From Streptomyces huasconensis (GTDB lineage Bacteria > Actinomycetota > Actinomycetes > Streptomycetales > Streptomycetaceae): a DNA stretch of 45,064 nucleotides. The notes beneath the pieces were generated by a model. That model was given only the letters and a program-made list of their open reading frames with translations. It had not been told where the DNA came from and searched no databases. Location: the NCBI GenBank assembly GCA_004010275.1, contig RBWT01000055.1:1-45064 (forward strand), given 5' to 3'. The translations under genes and the position numbers were made by a program. Numbering within the stretch: the stretch's first letter is position 1; the number at the start of each line of letters is the position of its first letter. This document shows positions 37,681-45,064 of this stretch, piece by piece.

Positions 37681-38664
37681 TCAGCCGCCGGACGGGCGTG
37701 CACTCCTGCGCGCCATCCACGCCGCCACCAGCGCCCCCCGACACGTTGTGCCACACGGAGAACACCGCCGAGGGCAGCGCGGCCAGCGGGCTGAAGTGGG
37801 CCGTGGCCAGGGACGCCGCGAGGCCCGAGTTCTGCATGCCGACCTCGAAGGCCATGGCGCGGGAGGCGGGCGGACCGAGGCGGGCCAGCTTGCCCGCGCC
37901 GTAACCGAGCGCGAGGCCGAGGCCGTTGTGCAGGAACACCGCGAGGAACACCAGCGCCGCGGCCGACTTGATGGCCGCGGCGCTGCCCGCGACCACGATG
38001 GCCACGATCGCGGCGATGGTCAGCGCCGACAGCCACGGCAGGGCGCCGAGCACCCGGTCGACGTACCGCCCGAAGAGCAGCCGCACGGCCAGGCCGCCGA
38101 GCACCCGCAGCAGCACGGTCTTCAGGATGTCCGTGACCATCGAGCCCGCGTCGACGGGCAGGTACTCGCCCGCGAGCAGCAGCGTCAGCGGCGGGGTGAC
38201 CAGCGGGGCGAGGACCGTCGAGACGGTGGCGACCGAGACGGACAGCGCCACGTCGCCGCGCGCCAGATACGTCACCACGTTCGACGCGGTGCCGCTCGGG
38301 GCGCAGCCCACCAGGATCACCCCGGCCGCCAACTGCGGGGAGAGGCCGAGCCCGAGGGCGATCAGCCAGCCGAGCCCCGGCATGATCACGTAGTGCGCGA
38401 CGAGCCCGAGCGCCACGGCCCAGGGCCGCTTGACGACGCCCTGGAAGTCCAGCGGGGTCATGGTCAGCCCCATGCAGAACATCACCACGCCCAGCAGGTA
38501 CGGGACGCTGGTGCCCCACCCTTCGAAGCCCCCGGCGCGGCGAGGCCGACGGCGCCGGCGGCCAGGACGAGGACGGGGAAGACGGTGACGGCGCGGCGGG
38601 CGGCCTTGTCGGCGCCGCTCGTGTCGTCGTCGGCGGGATGAGGGATCGTCTGTTCGGGTCGCAC
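37681..38664 (-). CDS. Bile-acid:sodium symporter (BASS) family transporter (two frameshifts)
   Basis: About 327 residues with nine or ten membrane helices. TVFPVLVLAAGAVGLAAPGA, then FEGWGTSVPYLLGVVMFCMGLTMTP, VIMPGLGWLIALGLGLSPQL, AGVILVGCAPSGTASNVVTYLARGD (the hallmark motif), VLAPLVTPPLTLLLAG, AIVAIVVAGSAA, MAFEVGMQNSGLAASLA. It imports an organic anion with sodium. Indels near 38525 (after the first helix) and in the C-run near 37735; corrected, the end is NVSGALVAAWMARRSARPSGG at 37681. The GTG at 38664 is a tentative start without a clear ribosome site. Convergent with argR, 24 bases apart. Confidence 0.8.
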
Positions 38665-38747
38665 GGCGCGATGCAACGCCCCGGCCCCGCACGCGTGCAA
38701 CCCCGTCTCGATATGTGGTCCCTACACGAAGAGTCGGGCCGGGGGCC

Positions 38748-39455
38748 TCAGTACCGCGTGAGGGCGTCGGCCCCGACTCCGTCCCGATCGCGAGGTGCGG
38801 CTCGCGGTCCGGGGCCCGCCCACCGCAGGATCGCGCGCATCGCCTCCGCGGGCAGCGAGACGCACCCCGCCGTCGGGCCCTCCCCGTCGACGTGCAGAAA
38901 GATCCCGGCGCCGCGCCCGCGCACGGGCGAGGCGTAGTTGAAGTCGGTCACGAGGGCGTGCGCGTACTGCGTGCCGTACGTGATGAGGTGCTCGGCCTCG
39001 GTGGCGCGGCAGTCGGCGGCCCGCGGCTCGGACCAGCGGTTGTAGGCGCCCGAGCCGTTGTCCTGACACCACCAGGACTCCTTCGTCACCCGGCGGTAGG
39101 GGTACCGGACACCGTCGGGCTTCGGCGCGATCCCGAAGGCGTACGGCAGTCCGTACAGCCCGGTGGGTGTCGTGCGCGTCCCCTGCGTGCGCGAGGCGCC
39201 CTCCGTCAGGCCGTTCACCCCGAACCGGGCGGGGGCGGAACCCGCCGCCACCCAGCGCCCGTCGCGCCGGTCCCACCAGGTGAGCGTGCCGGTGGTGGCG
39301 GTGGCGCGGGGCGCCTCGGCGGTGATGAGCTGGCTGCCACCGCCCGTGTCGGCCATCCGCTCGGGCAGCGGCGGCGCCGCACCGGACGCTGCCCCGGCCG
39401 GTGCCGAGGGCGACGAGCAGGACGGCGGCGGCGAGGCGACGGCTCGGGGGCGCAT
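38748..39455 (-). CDS. Secreted L,D-transpeptidase-like (YkuD) protein
   Basis: About 235 residues. The catalytic block FLHVDGEGPTAGCVSLPAE contains the His and the Cys nucleophile of the YkuD fold (HxxGxxxTxGCVSL). Before it are RTQGTRTTPTGLYGLPYAFG, WWCQDNGSGAYNRW and ALVTDFNYASP. Such proteins cross-link peptidoglycan 3-3 or resemble exported variants. As written the N-terminus is not a signal peptide. In the +1 frame bases of codons 7-20 read RLAAAVLLVALGTG, a good signal core, so two compensating indels near 39437 and 39385 are likely. Starts three bases before the end of the PPOX gene on the same strand, so probably one operon. Confidence 0.82.
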   Translation of the reverse strand: MRPRAVASPPPSCSSPSAPAGAASGAAPPLPERMADTGGGSQLITAEAPRATATTGTLTWWDRRDGRWVAAGSAPARFGVNGLTEGASRTQGTRTTPTGLYGLPYAFGIAPKPDGVRYPYRRVTKESWWCQDNGSGAYNRWSEPRAADCRATEAEHLITYGTQYAHALVTDFNYASPVRGRGAGIFLHVDGEGPTAGCVSLPAEAMRAILRWAGPGPRAAPRDRDGVGADALTRY

Positions 39456-39458
39456 GCC

Positions 39459-40046
39459 TCAGACGCTAGAGGGCGGCAGCGGAAGCGGCAGCCCGGGAAG
39501 ACCGTCGATGCTCTGCGCGATGTACTCCTTCTTGCCGAAGTAGGCGCTCAGCGAGGCGTCGTCCTCCCGTCCGAAGCGCTTGCCGTGCAGGTCGCGGTCC
39601 TCGTCGTACGTCATGAAGGGCACCGCGTAGCCGCAGGTGTCCCGGACGAGGTCGGCGGTCACGAGGATGATGGCGCGCAGGCCGTGCGGCGTGGGGTCGA
39701 TGCCGGGGAAGTGGCCGAGCAGATCCTTGAAGCGCGGGTCGTCCCGGAAGACGGGTTCACCGCGCCCGTGCACCCGCACGATGTTGGGCGGTCCCTGGAA
39801 GGCGCACCACATGAGCGTGATACGGCCGTTCTCGCGCAGGTGGGCGATGGTCTCGGCGTTGCTGCCCGCGAAGTCCAGGTAGGCGACGGTCAGTTCGTCG
39901 ACGACGGCGAAGGAGCCCTTGAGGCCTTTGGGGGAGAGGTTGATCGTGCCGTCACCGGAGAGGGGAGCGGTCGCCGTGAAGAACATCGGCTGCTCCTCGA
40001 TGAAAGCGCGGAGCCGGCCGTCTATGCGTGCGTACGTCTTTCCCAT
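39459..40046 (-). CDS. Pyridoxamine-5'-phosphate-oxidase-fold (PPOX) flavin protein
   Basis: 195 residues, intact. Split-barrel FMN or F420 protein of unknown substrate. Begins MGKTYARIDGRLRAFIEEQP, MFFTATAPLSGDGTINLSPKG (the typical VSPKG-like turn), LTVAYLDFAGSNAETIAHLREN, RITLMWCAFQGPPNIVRVHG; C-terminal part ILVTADLVRDTCGYAVPFM and LSAYFGKKEYIAQSIDGLPG. ATG at 40046. A 15-bp imperfect inverted repeat lies 13 bases upstream and is a probable operator. The longer open frame towards argH is not coding. Confidence 0.87.
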   Translation of the reverse strand: MGKTYARIDGRLRAFIEEQPMFFTATAPLSGDGTINLSPKGLKGSFAVVDELTVAYLDFAGSNAETIAHLRENGRITLMWCAFQGPPNIVRVHGRGEPVFRDDPRFKDLLGHFPGIDPTPHGLRAIILVTADLVRDTCGYAVPFMTYDEDRDLHGKRFGREDDASLSAYFGKKEYIAQSIDGLPGLPLPLPPSSV

Positions 40047-40058
40047 GGCGCCGAACCT

Positions 40059-40097
40059 ATCGCCGAGATCGTTCGACTGTCTAACGAATTCGGCGAT
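40059..40097. promoter_or_regulatory. Long inverted repeat upstream of the PPOX gene
   Basis: ATCGCCGAGATCGTT 40059-40073 and AACGAATTCGGCGAT 40083-40097 pair at 13 of 15 positions around a nine-base spacer. Position just before the minus-strand PPOX start fits an operator. A MarR/TetR-size site is conceivable. The regulator is not in sight. Confidence 0.5.
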
Positions 40098-40133
40098 CTG
40101 CCCCGTCGGGGCGGTCGCGAGTCGATGGGTCAA

Positions 40134-40180
40134 TTGACGAATCATGCAGTCATCTGCATACTCATGCATAACGCATGCAG
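40134..40180 (+). promoter_or_regulatory. argH promoter and candidate ArgR box
   Basis: -35 TTGACG (40134-40139), 17 bp, -10 CATACT (40157-40162). Overlapping it are repeated half sites: CATGCAGTCATCTGCAT at 40143-40159 and TCATGCATAACGCATGCAG at 40162-40180. These TGCAT/ATGCA words are those of Streptomyces ARG boxes. The placement predicts repression of argH by the ArgR encoded at 37113. Confidence 0.65.
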
Positions 40181-40226
40181 CGCGTACCAGTGAACCCGCA
40201 AGCGACAGCCCTGAGGAGCACGTGCA

Positions 40227-41657
40227 GTGAGCAGCAACAACGGCGGTGACGTCCGGCTCTGGGGCGGACGGTTCGCCGACGGGCCCGCCGAGGCCCTGGC
40301 CAAGCTGTCCGCGTCGGTCCACTTCGACTGGCGCCTCGCGCCGTACGACATCGCCGGCTCCCGCGCCCACGCGCGCGTGCTGCACAAGGCGGGGCTGCTC
40401 ACCGCGGACGAACTGACCCGCATGCTGGCCGGGCTCGACCGGCTCGAAGCCGATGTGGCCGACGGTTCGTTCGTGGGCACCATCGCCGACGAGGACGTCC
40501 ACACCGCCCTGGAGCGCGGTCTCCTGGAGCGGCTCGGCCCCGACCTCGGCGGCAAGCTGCGGGCCGGACGCTCGCGCAACGACCAGGTGGCCACGCTCTT
40601 CCGGATGTACCTGCGCGACCACGCGCGGATCATCGGCGGCCTGATCGCCGACCTCCAGGACGCGCTCGTCGGTCTCGCCGAGGCGAACCCGGACGTCGCC
40701 ATGCCGGGGCGCACGCACCTTCAGCACGCCCAGCCGGTGCTCTTCGCCCATCACGTCCTCGCGCACGTCCAGTCCCTGTCCCGGGACGCGGAGCGGCTGC
40801 GGCAGTGGGACACGCGGACGGCCGTCTCGCCGTACGGCTCGGGGGCGCTGGCCGGTTCCTCGCTCGGCCTCGACCCGGAGGCGGTCGCCGCGGACCTCGG
40901 CTTCGAGCGCGGCAGCGCGGGCAACTCCATCGACGGCACGGCCTCGCGTGACTTCGTCGCGGAGTTCGCCTTCATCACCGCGATGATCGGCGTGAACCTC
41001 TCGCGGATCGCCGAGGAGGTCATCATCTGGAACACGAAGGAGTTCTCCTTCGTCACCCTCCACGACGCCTTCTCGACCGGCTCGTCGATCATGCCGCAGA
41101 AGAAGAACCCGGACATCGCCGAGCTGGCGCGGGGCAAGTCGGGCCGCCTGATCGGCAACCTCACGGGGCTCCTCGCCACGCTGAAAGCCCTGCCGCTCGC
41201 GTACAACCGCGACCTCCAGGAGGACAAGGAGCCGGTCTTCGACTCCTGCGACCAGCTGGAGGTCCTGCTGCCCGCCTTCACCGGCATGATGGCGACGCTC
41301 ACCGTCCACCGTGAGCGCATGGAGGAGCTGGCCCCGGCCGGCTTCTCGCTCGCCACCGACATCGCCGAGTGGCTGGTCAGGCAGGGCGTGCCGTTCCGCG
41401 TCGCGCACGAGGTCGCGGGGGAGTGCGTGAAGGTCGCCGAGGCCGAGGGCAAGGAACTGGACGGCCTCACCGACGAGCAGTTCGCCGCGATCTCCGAGCA
41501 CCTCACGCCCGAGGTCCGCACGGTCCTGAACGTGCCGGGCGCCCTCGCCTCCCGCAACGGCCGCGGCGGCACCGCCCCGTCCGCCGTCGCGGTCCAGCTC
41601 GCCGAGGTCAAGGCGGACCTGGCGGCGCAGCGGGAGTGGGCGAACGCGCGCGGGTGA
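40227..41657 (+). CDS. argH: Argininosuccinate lyase
   Basis: 476 residues, intact. Last step of arginine synthesis: argininosuccinate to arginine and fumarate. Fumarase/aspartase superfamily signatures: RLWGGRFADGPAEALAKLSA, DEDVHTALERGLLERLG, GRSRNDQVATLFRMYLRD, GRTHLQHAQPVLFAHH, and the mobile catalytic loop GSSIMPQKKNPD near residue 286 with its serine. The GTG at 40227 lies eight bases after GAGGAG; it follows an upstream gtgcag GTG that is less well placed. argG is not in the window. Separated from argCJBDR by three unrelated minus-strand genes, and has its own promoter. Confidence 0.97.
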   Translation: MSSNNGGDVRLWGGRFADGPAEALAKLSASVHFDWRLAPYDIAGSRAHARVLHKAGLLTADELTRMLAGLDRLEADVADGSFVGTIADEDVHTALERGLLERLGPDLGGKLRAGRSRNDQVATLFRMYLRDHARIIGGLIADLQDALVGLAEANPDVAMPGRTHLQHAQPVLFAHHVLAHVQSLSRDAERLRQWDTRTAVSPYGSGALAGSSLGLDPEAVAADLGFERGSAGNSIDGTASRDFVAEFAFITAMIGVNLSRIAEEVIIWNTKEFSFVTLHDAFSTGSSIMPQKKNPDIAELARGKSGRLIGNLTGLLATLKALPLAYNRDLQEDKEPVFDSCDQLEVLLPAFTGMMATLTVHRERMEELAPAGFSLATDIAEWLVRQGVPFRVAHEVAGECVKVAEAEGKELDGLTDEQFAAISEHLTPEVRTVLNVPGALASRNGRGGTAPSAVAVQLAEVKADLAAQREWANARG

Positions 41658-41745
41658 CGCGGGGCGTGGGGATGACGCGGGGCGCAGGCGGTGACGTGGG
41701 GCGGGGCGGGTGACGTAGGGCGCGGGGGGTTACGTTGGCGGGAAG
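41656..41745. repeat. Tandem repeat of TGACG-(C/T)-(G/A)-GGGCG, about 18-19 bp period
   Basis: After the argH stop come four units: TGACGCGGGGCG, TGACGCGGGGCG, TGACGTGGGGCG, TGACGTAGGGCG, each followed by a six- or seven-base G-rich spacer, then a decayed TTACGTTGGCGGG. The first unit begins in the argH stop codon. It could be a termination or binding region; G-rich on the coding strand. Confidence 0.6.
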
Positions 41746-41768
41746 ATCCCCTTCGACGAGGAGCCGCG

Positions 41769-42744
41769 ATGCCCTTCGCCCGGCTGGCCGCAGCCACGAC
41801 CCCGACCGCGCACATCGGGATGGGCCTCGCCGCCGTCGGCAGGCCCGGCTACATCACGCTGGGCCGCGAGAGCGACCTGCCGCCGTCCCGCAGCGTCGAG
41901 GCCCTGCGCGAACGCACCTTCGAACTCCTCGACGCCGCATACGCCTCAGGGGTCCGCTACGTCGACGTGGCGCGTTCGTACGGCCGTTCCGAGGAGTTCC
42001 TCGCCGACTGGCTGCACGCGAGGCCCGACCACCGCGACGTCGTCGTCGGCAGCAAGTGGGGCTACACGTATACGGCCGACTGGCGCACCGACGTCGAGGG
42101 TCCGCACGAGGTCAAGGACCACAGCGTGGCCGCCTACGACCGGCAGCGCGCGGAGAGCGCCGCCCTGCTCGGCGACCGGCTCGACCTCTACCAGATCCAC
42201 TCCGTCACGCCCGAGAGCCCGGCGCTCACCGACAAGGAACTCCACGCGCGCCTCGCGGCCTTGGCCGAGGAGGGCGTGACCGTCGGCCTCTCCGTGAGCG
42301 GTCCCGGGCAGGCGGCGGCGATCCGCGCCGCCCTTGAGGTCACCGCGGCCGGGGAGCCGCTCTTCCGTACCGTCCAGGCCACGTACAACCTCCTGGAGAC
42401 CTCGGCGGCGCCCGCGCTCGCCGAGGCGCTCGACGCCGGGCCTCGCCGTCATCGTCAAGGAGGGCGTGGCCAACGGCCGCCTCGCGGCCCCGCACGCGCC
42501 CGCCGCGCTCCGTGAGGTCGCCGAGGAGGCGGGGCTCGGCTGCGACGCCGTGGCCCTCGCCGCCGTGCTGCGCGCACCGTGGGCGGGCGTCGTCCTGTCC
42601 GGGGCGGCGACGCCGGTCCAGCTGGTCTCCAACCTGCACGCGGCCGCCGTCGACCTGGAGACGGGACACCTGGAGCGGCTCGCGGAGCTGGCGGAGGAGC
42701 CGCGGGAGTACTGGACGCGGCGGGCGAACCTGCCGTGGCACTGA
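41769..42744 (+). CDS. Aldo/keto reductase family protein (one frameshift)
   Basis: About 325 residues. Barrel segments: HIGMGLAAVGRPGYITLGRE, LLDAAYASGVRYVDVARSYG with Asp and Tyr of the tetrad, DVVVGSKWGYTYTADWRTD with the Lys, DRLDLYQIHSVTPESP with the His, VTVGLSVSGPGQAAAI, QATYNLLETSAAPAL, LAVIVKEGVANGRLA and VVLSGAATPVQLVSNLHA. So the catalytic residues appear present. One surplus base lies near 42436 (gacgccgggcctcgcc). ATG at 41769 follows GAGGAG. Starts 112 bases after argH on the same strand, with the tandem repeat between, so it may not share the message. Substrate unknown. Confidence 0.85.
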
Positions 42745-42761
42745 TCCCCGTGAGCGCACCC

Positions 42762-42812
42762 TGAGACACCCTTATGAGACATTTGCGTCTCAAAGAGCGT
42801 AGGGTCGTCTCA
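42762..42812. promoter_or_regulatory. Cluster of TGAGAC/GTCTCA half sites before the TetR gene
   Basis: TGAGAC at 42762 and 42775, GTCTCA at 42787 and 42807. The inner pair (42775-42792) is a perfect palindrome with a six-base spacer; the outer GTCTCA runs into the TetR start codon. Likely the autoregulatory operator of the TetR/MFS pair. TAGGGT at 42800-42805 may be the -10 box of a leaderless transcript. Confidence 0.65.
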
Positions 42813-43363
42813 TGTCTGTCGATCGCGACCAGGTCCTGCGCAGCGCCGCGGCCCTGCTCACCCGAAAATCCACCTCCACCATGGACGAGGTCGCCCGCGC
42901 CGCAGGGATCAGCCGGGCGACCCTCCACCGCCACTTCGCGGGCCGCGACGCCCTCGTACGCGCCCTGGAGGAGCTCGGGCTCCAGGAGTGCGAGGCGGCC
43001 CTGGACCGGGCCGGACTCGGGGAGGGCAGCGCGCAGGACGCCCTGCGGCGCCTGGTGAAGCAGCTGGAGCCCGCCGCCGGGCTCCTCGCGTTCCTCTACA
43101 CCGAGAACCAGCTCTTCGAGGGCGAGGCGCAGAACGAGGGCTGGTCCCGGATCGACGCCCGGCTCGCCGCGCTCTTCCGGCGCGGCCAGGAGAGCGGGGA
43201 GTTCCGCTTCGACCTGACCCCCGCCTGGCTCACCGAGGCGCTCTACGGCCTCATCGGGTCGGGCGCCTGGGCCGTGCAGGACGGCCGGGTGGCGGCGAAG
43301 GACGTCTCGTACATGATCTCCGAGCTGCTGATCGGCGGCGCACGACGGAGAGTGGAGTCATGA
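42812..43363 (+). CDS. TetR-family transcriptional repressor
   Basis: 183 residues, intact. HTH at about residues 8-50: VLRSAAALLTRKSTSTMDEV, ARAAGISRATLHRHFAGRDA. The C-terminal domain (FLYTENQLFEGEAQNEGWSR, LTPAWLTEALYGLIGSGAWA) is of the small-ligand type found beside efflux pumps. ATG at 42812 has no ribosome site and coincides with a half site, consistent with a leaderless message. Its stop overlaps the MFS start (ATGA), so pump and repressor are translated together and presumably induced by the pump substrate. Confidence 0.92.
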   Translation: MSVDRDQVLRSAAALLTRKSTSTMDEVARAAGISRATLHRHFAGRDALVRALEELGLQECEAALDRAGLGEGSAQDALRRLVKQLEPAAGLLAFLYTENQLFEGEAQNEGWSRIDARLAALFRRGQESGEFRFDLTPAWLTEALYGLIGSGAWAVQDGRVAAKDVSYMISELLIGGARRRVES

Positions 43364-44918
43364 CCAGCACCCATCAGCGGGCGTCCGGGGCCGACGTGGA
43401 GCGCGGCCCCGGACGCTGCTCGCGCTCGCCGTCCTCGTCCTCGCCGTGCTCCTGGTCGCCGTCGACGCGACCGTGCTCGGCCTGGCGACGCCGTACATCA
43501 GCGAGGACCTCAAGCCCTCCGGCACCCAGCTGCTGTGGATCGGCGACGTCTACTCCTTCGTCATCGCCGGCCTGCTGGTCTCCATGGGCAGCCTCGGCGA
43601 CCGCATCGGCCGCAAGAAACTGCTGCTCACCGGAGCCGTCGCCTTCGGCGCGGTCTCGGTTCTCAACGCCTACGCCACGAGCCCGGAGCTGTTGATCCTG
43701 GCCCGCGCGCTGCTCGGCGTCGCCGGGCGCGACCCTGATGCCGTCCACGCTGGCGCTGATCCGCAACATCTTCCACGACCCGCGCGAGCGCAGCCTCGCG
43801 GTCGGCATCTGGGGCGCCATGGCCTCCGCCGGCGCGGCCGTGGGGCCGGTCGTCGGCGGCTTCCTGCTCGAACACTTCTGGTGGGGTTCGGTCTTCCTCA
43901 TCAACCTGCCGGTGATGGCGGTGCTCGTCCTCGTCGGCATCAAGCTGCTGCCGGAGTCGAAGAACCCCGCGCCGGGCCCCTGGGACCTGGTCAGCGTCGC
44001 GCTGTCGCTCATCGGCATGATCGCCGTGGTGTACGCCATCAAGGAGGCGGCCGCGCACGGTCTGCGCTGGGACGTCGTGGTGGCGGCGGTCATCGGCGCG
44101 GCGGCGCTCACCTGGTTCGTACGCCGCCAACTGACCCTCCCGGCGCCCCTGCTGGACATGCGGCTTTTCCGCAACCGGGGTTTCTCCGGGGCGGTGCTCG
44201 CCGACCTGCTGACCGTCCTCGGCCTCTCCGGCCTGGTCTTCTTCCTCTCCCAGTTCCTGCAACTGGTCCAGGGCAGGCGGCCGTTCGAGGCGGGCCTCGC
44301 CGAACTGCCGGCCGCGGTGGGCGCGGTGGGGGCGGGGCTGATCGCGGGCATGGTCGCGCGGCGCTTCTCCGTCCGCGTGGTGGTCGCGGGCGGCCTCGCG
44401 GCGGTGGGCCTCGCGCTCGCCGCGCTCGAGGCCTGAGCGAGCACACCGGCTACCCGCTGCTGGGGGCCTCGCTCCTGGTCGTCGGCATCGGCGCGGGCTT
44501 CTCGTTCACGGTGACCGCCGACGTCATCCTCTCCAGCGTCCCCAAGGAACAGGCGGGCGCGGCCTCCGCGGTCTCGGAAACGGCGTACGAACTGGGCGCG
44601 GCGCTCGGCATCGCCCTCCTCGGCTCCATCGTCACCGGCGTCTACCGCGACTTCACGGCCCCCGCCGGTACTCCGCCCGACGTGGCGTCGGCGTCCCACG
44701 AGTCCCTGGGGGGCGCGGTGGAATCGGTGACGGCCCTGCCACCCCACGAGGCGGACGCGCTCCTGGCGGCGGCCCGCACGGCGTTCGTGGACGGCCTCAG
44801 CCTGGCGGCGACGGTCGGCGCGGCGGTCCTCCTGGCAACGGCGGTAGCGGCATGGTTCCTCCTGAAGGGCCAAAAACTGGAAGAAAGCCCACTCCCCACG
44901 GAGGACGCCGCCCCGTAA
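43360..44918 (+). CDS. MFS efflux permease, DHA2 (QacA/EmrB-like, 14 helices), frameshifted
   Basis: About 518 residues. After a polar N-terminus, helix 1 (LLALAVLVLAVLLVAVDATVLGLA) has the D-x-T-(I/V)-(V/L)-x-x-A motif D1. Next come LLWIGDVYSFVIAGLLVSMG, motif A GDRIGRKKLLLTGA, and motif C WGAMASAGAAVGPVVGGFLLEHFWWGSVF (read 43790-43890). Then follow VFFLSQFLQLVQG, VVGIGAGFSFTVTADVILSS, ETAYELGAALGIALLGSIVTG and a final helix with AVAAWFLLKG. Single-base indels lie near 43405, 43730 and 44432. The gene ends at 44918 inside the first copy of the terminal repeat. Proton-driven export of an unknown lipophilic drug. Confidence 0.88.
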
Positions 44919-45064
44919 GGGGCGCGGGGAACGGCGCGAGCAACCCCAACGCACCCGCAGCGACGCACCGGGGTCAGCCCCGTAAGGGGCGCGGGGAACG
45001 GCGCGAGCAACCCCCACGCACCCGCAGCGACGCACCGGGGTCAGCCCCCGTAAGGGGGCGCGGG
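44911..45064. repeat. 67-bp tandem repeat containing the dispersed Streptomyces CGCGGGGAACxGCGCGAGCAA element
   Basis: Units begin at 44911, 44978 and 45046 (period 67-68), each with CCCCGTAAGGGG (a hairpin), GCGCGGGGAACGGCGCGAGC, then AACGCACCCGCAGCGACGCA and CCGGGGTCAG. The third copy runs off the window. The first copy supplies the stop codon of the MFS gene. The core matches, inverted, the element at 5219-5272. Confidence 0.85.

Noticed and set aside
36906..38519. Long minus-strand frame crossing argD, argR and the symporter.
   Set aside because: It crosses several well-supported genes in the wrong frame; only the symporter part has matching protein features.

Overview
The window is very GC-rich, with codons ending almost always in G or C, many GTG starts, ATGA/GTGA start-stop overlaps and the abundant Streptomyces intergenic repeats. 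Gene content and order (DUF1844 / infC-rpmI-rplT / rRNA methyltransferase / PAS histidine kinase / pheST ... argCJBDR ... argH) match the core-chromosome neighbourhood of Streptomyces, as in S. coelicolor around SCO1570-SCO1600 (from memory). I see no prophage, insertion sequence, CRISPR array or rRNA gene, and I recognised no tRNA gene.

Layout. 1-2.8 kb: end of a membrane-anchored protein, a mycosin-like subtilase and an SseB-type protein. 2.9-5.2 kb: DUF1844 gene (minus), then the infC-rpmI-rplT translation operon behind a long structured leader with an attenuator-like hairpin. 5.3-11.3 kb: TrmH/SpoU-type methyltransferase, cytoplasmic PAS histidine kinase, pheS-pheT. 11.4-17.8 kb: SpoIIE-type phosphatase, HTH/TPR regulator, Nudix hydrolase, small membrane protein, 3-hydroxyacyl-CoA dehydrogenase, secreted DUF187 protein, DUF1918 protein. 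17.9-25.2 kb: EamA exporter divergent from a MocR-type regulator, acetyltransferase, DUF6314 protein, aldo/keto reductase with a MerR-type promoter, and two secreted hydrolases in an overlapping pair. 25.3-29.9 kb: MFS exporter plus TetR regulator with twin operators, then monomeric NADP-isocitrate dehydrogenase. 30-32.6 kb: a LysR-type effector-domain protein without an HTH facing a DUF5997 gene, then an alanyl-tRNA-synthetase-related protein preceded by an alanine-rich short ORF and a strong hairpin. 32.7-41.7 kb: arginine biosynthesis, argCJBDR under a clear promoter with a candidate ArgR box, three unrelated minus-strand genes, and argH with its own candidate ArgR box. 41.8-45 kb: aldo/keto reductase-like gene, a TetR-MFS efflux pair, and a 67-bp tandem repeat at the window end.

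Many genes, including essential ones (pheT, icd, argC, argD, argR), are broken by single-base gains or losses in short G/C runs while both sides still read as a normal family member. I treat these as base-level sequence errors rather than pseudogenes, and I give the coordinates of the whole intended gene. The best leads for something undescribed are the AlaRS-related gene with its Ala-rich leader ORF, the LysR-effector/DUF5997 pair, the palindrome shared by the HTH/TPR regulator and a nearby membrane-protein gene, and the infC attenuator.
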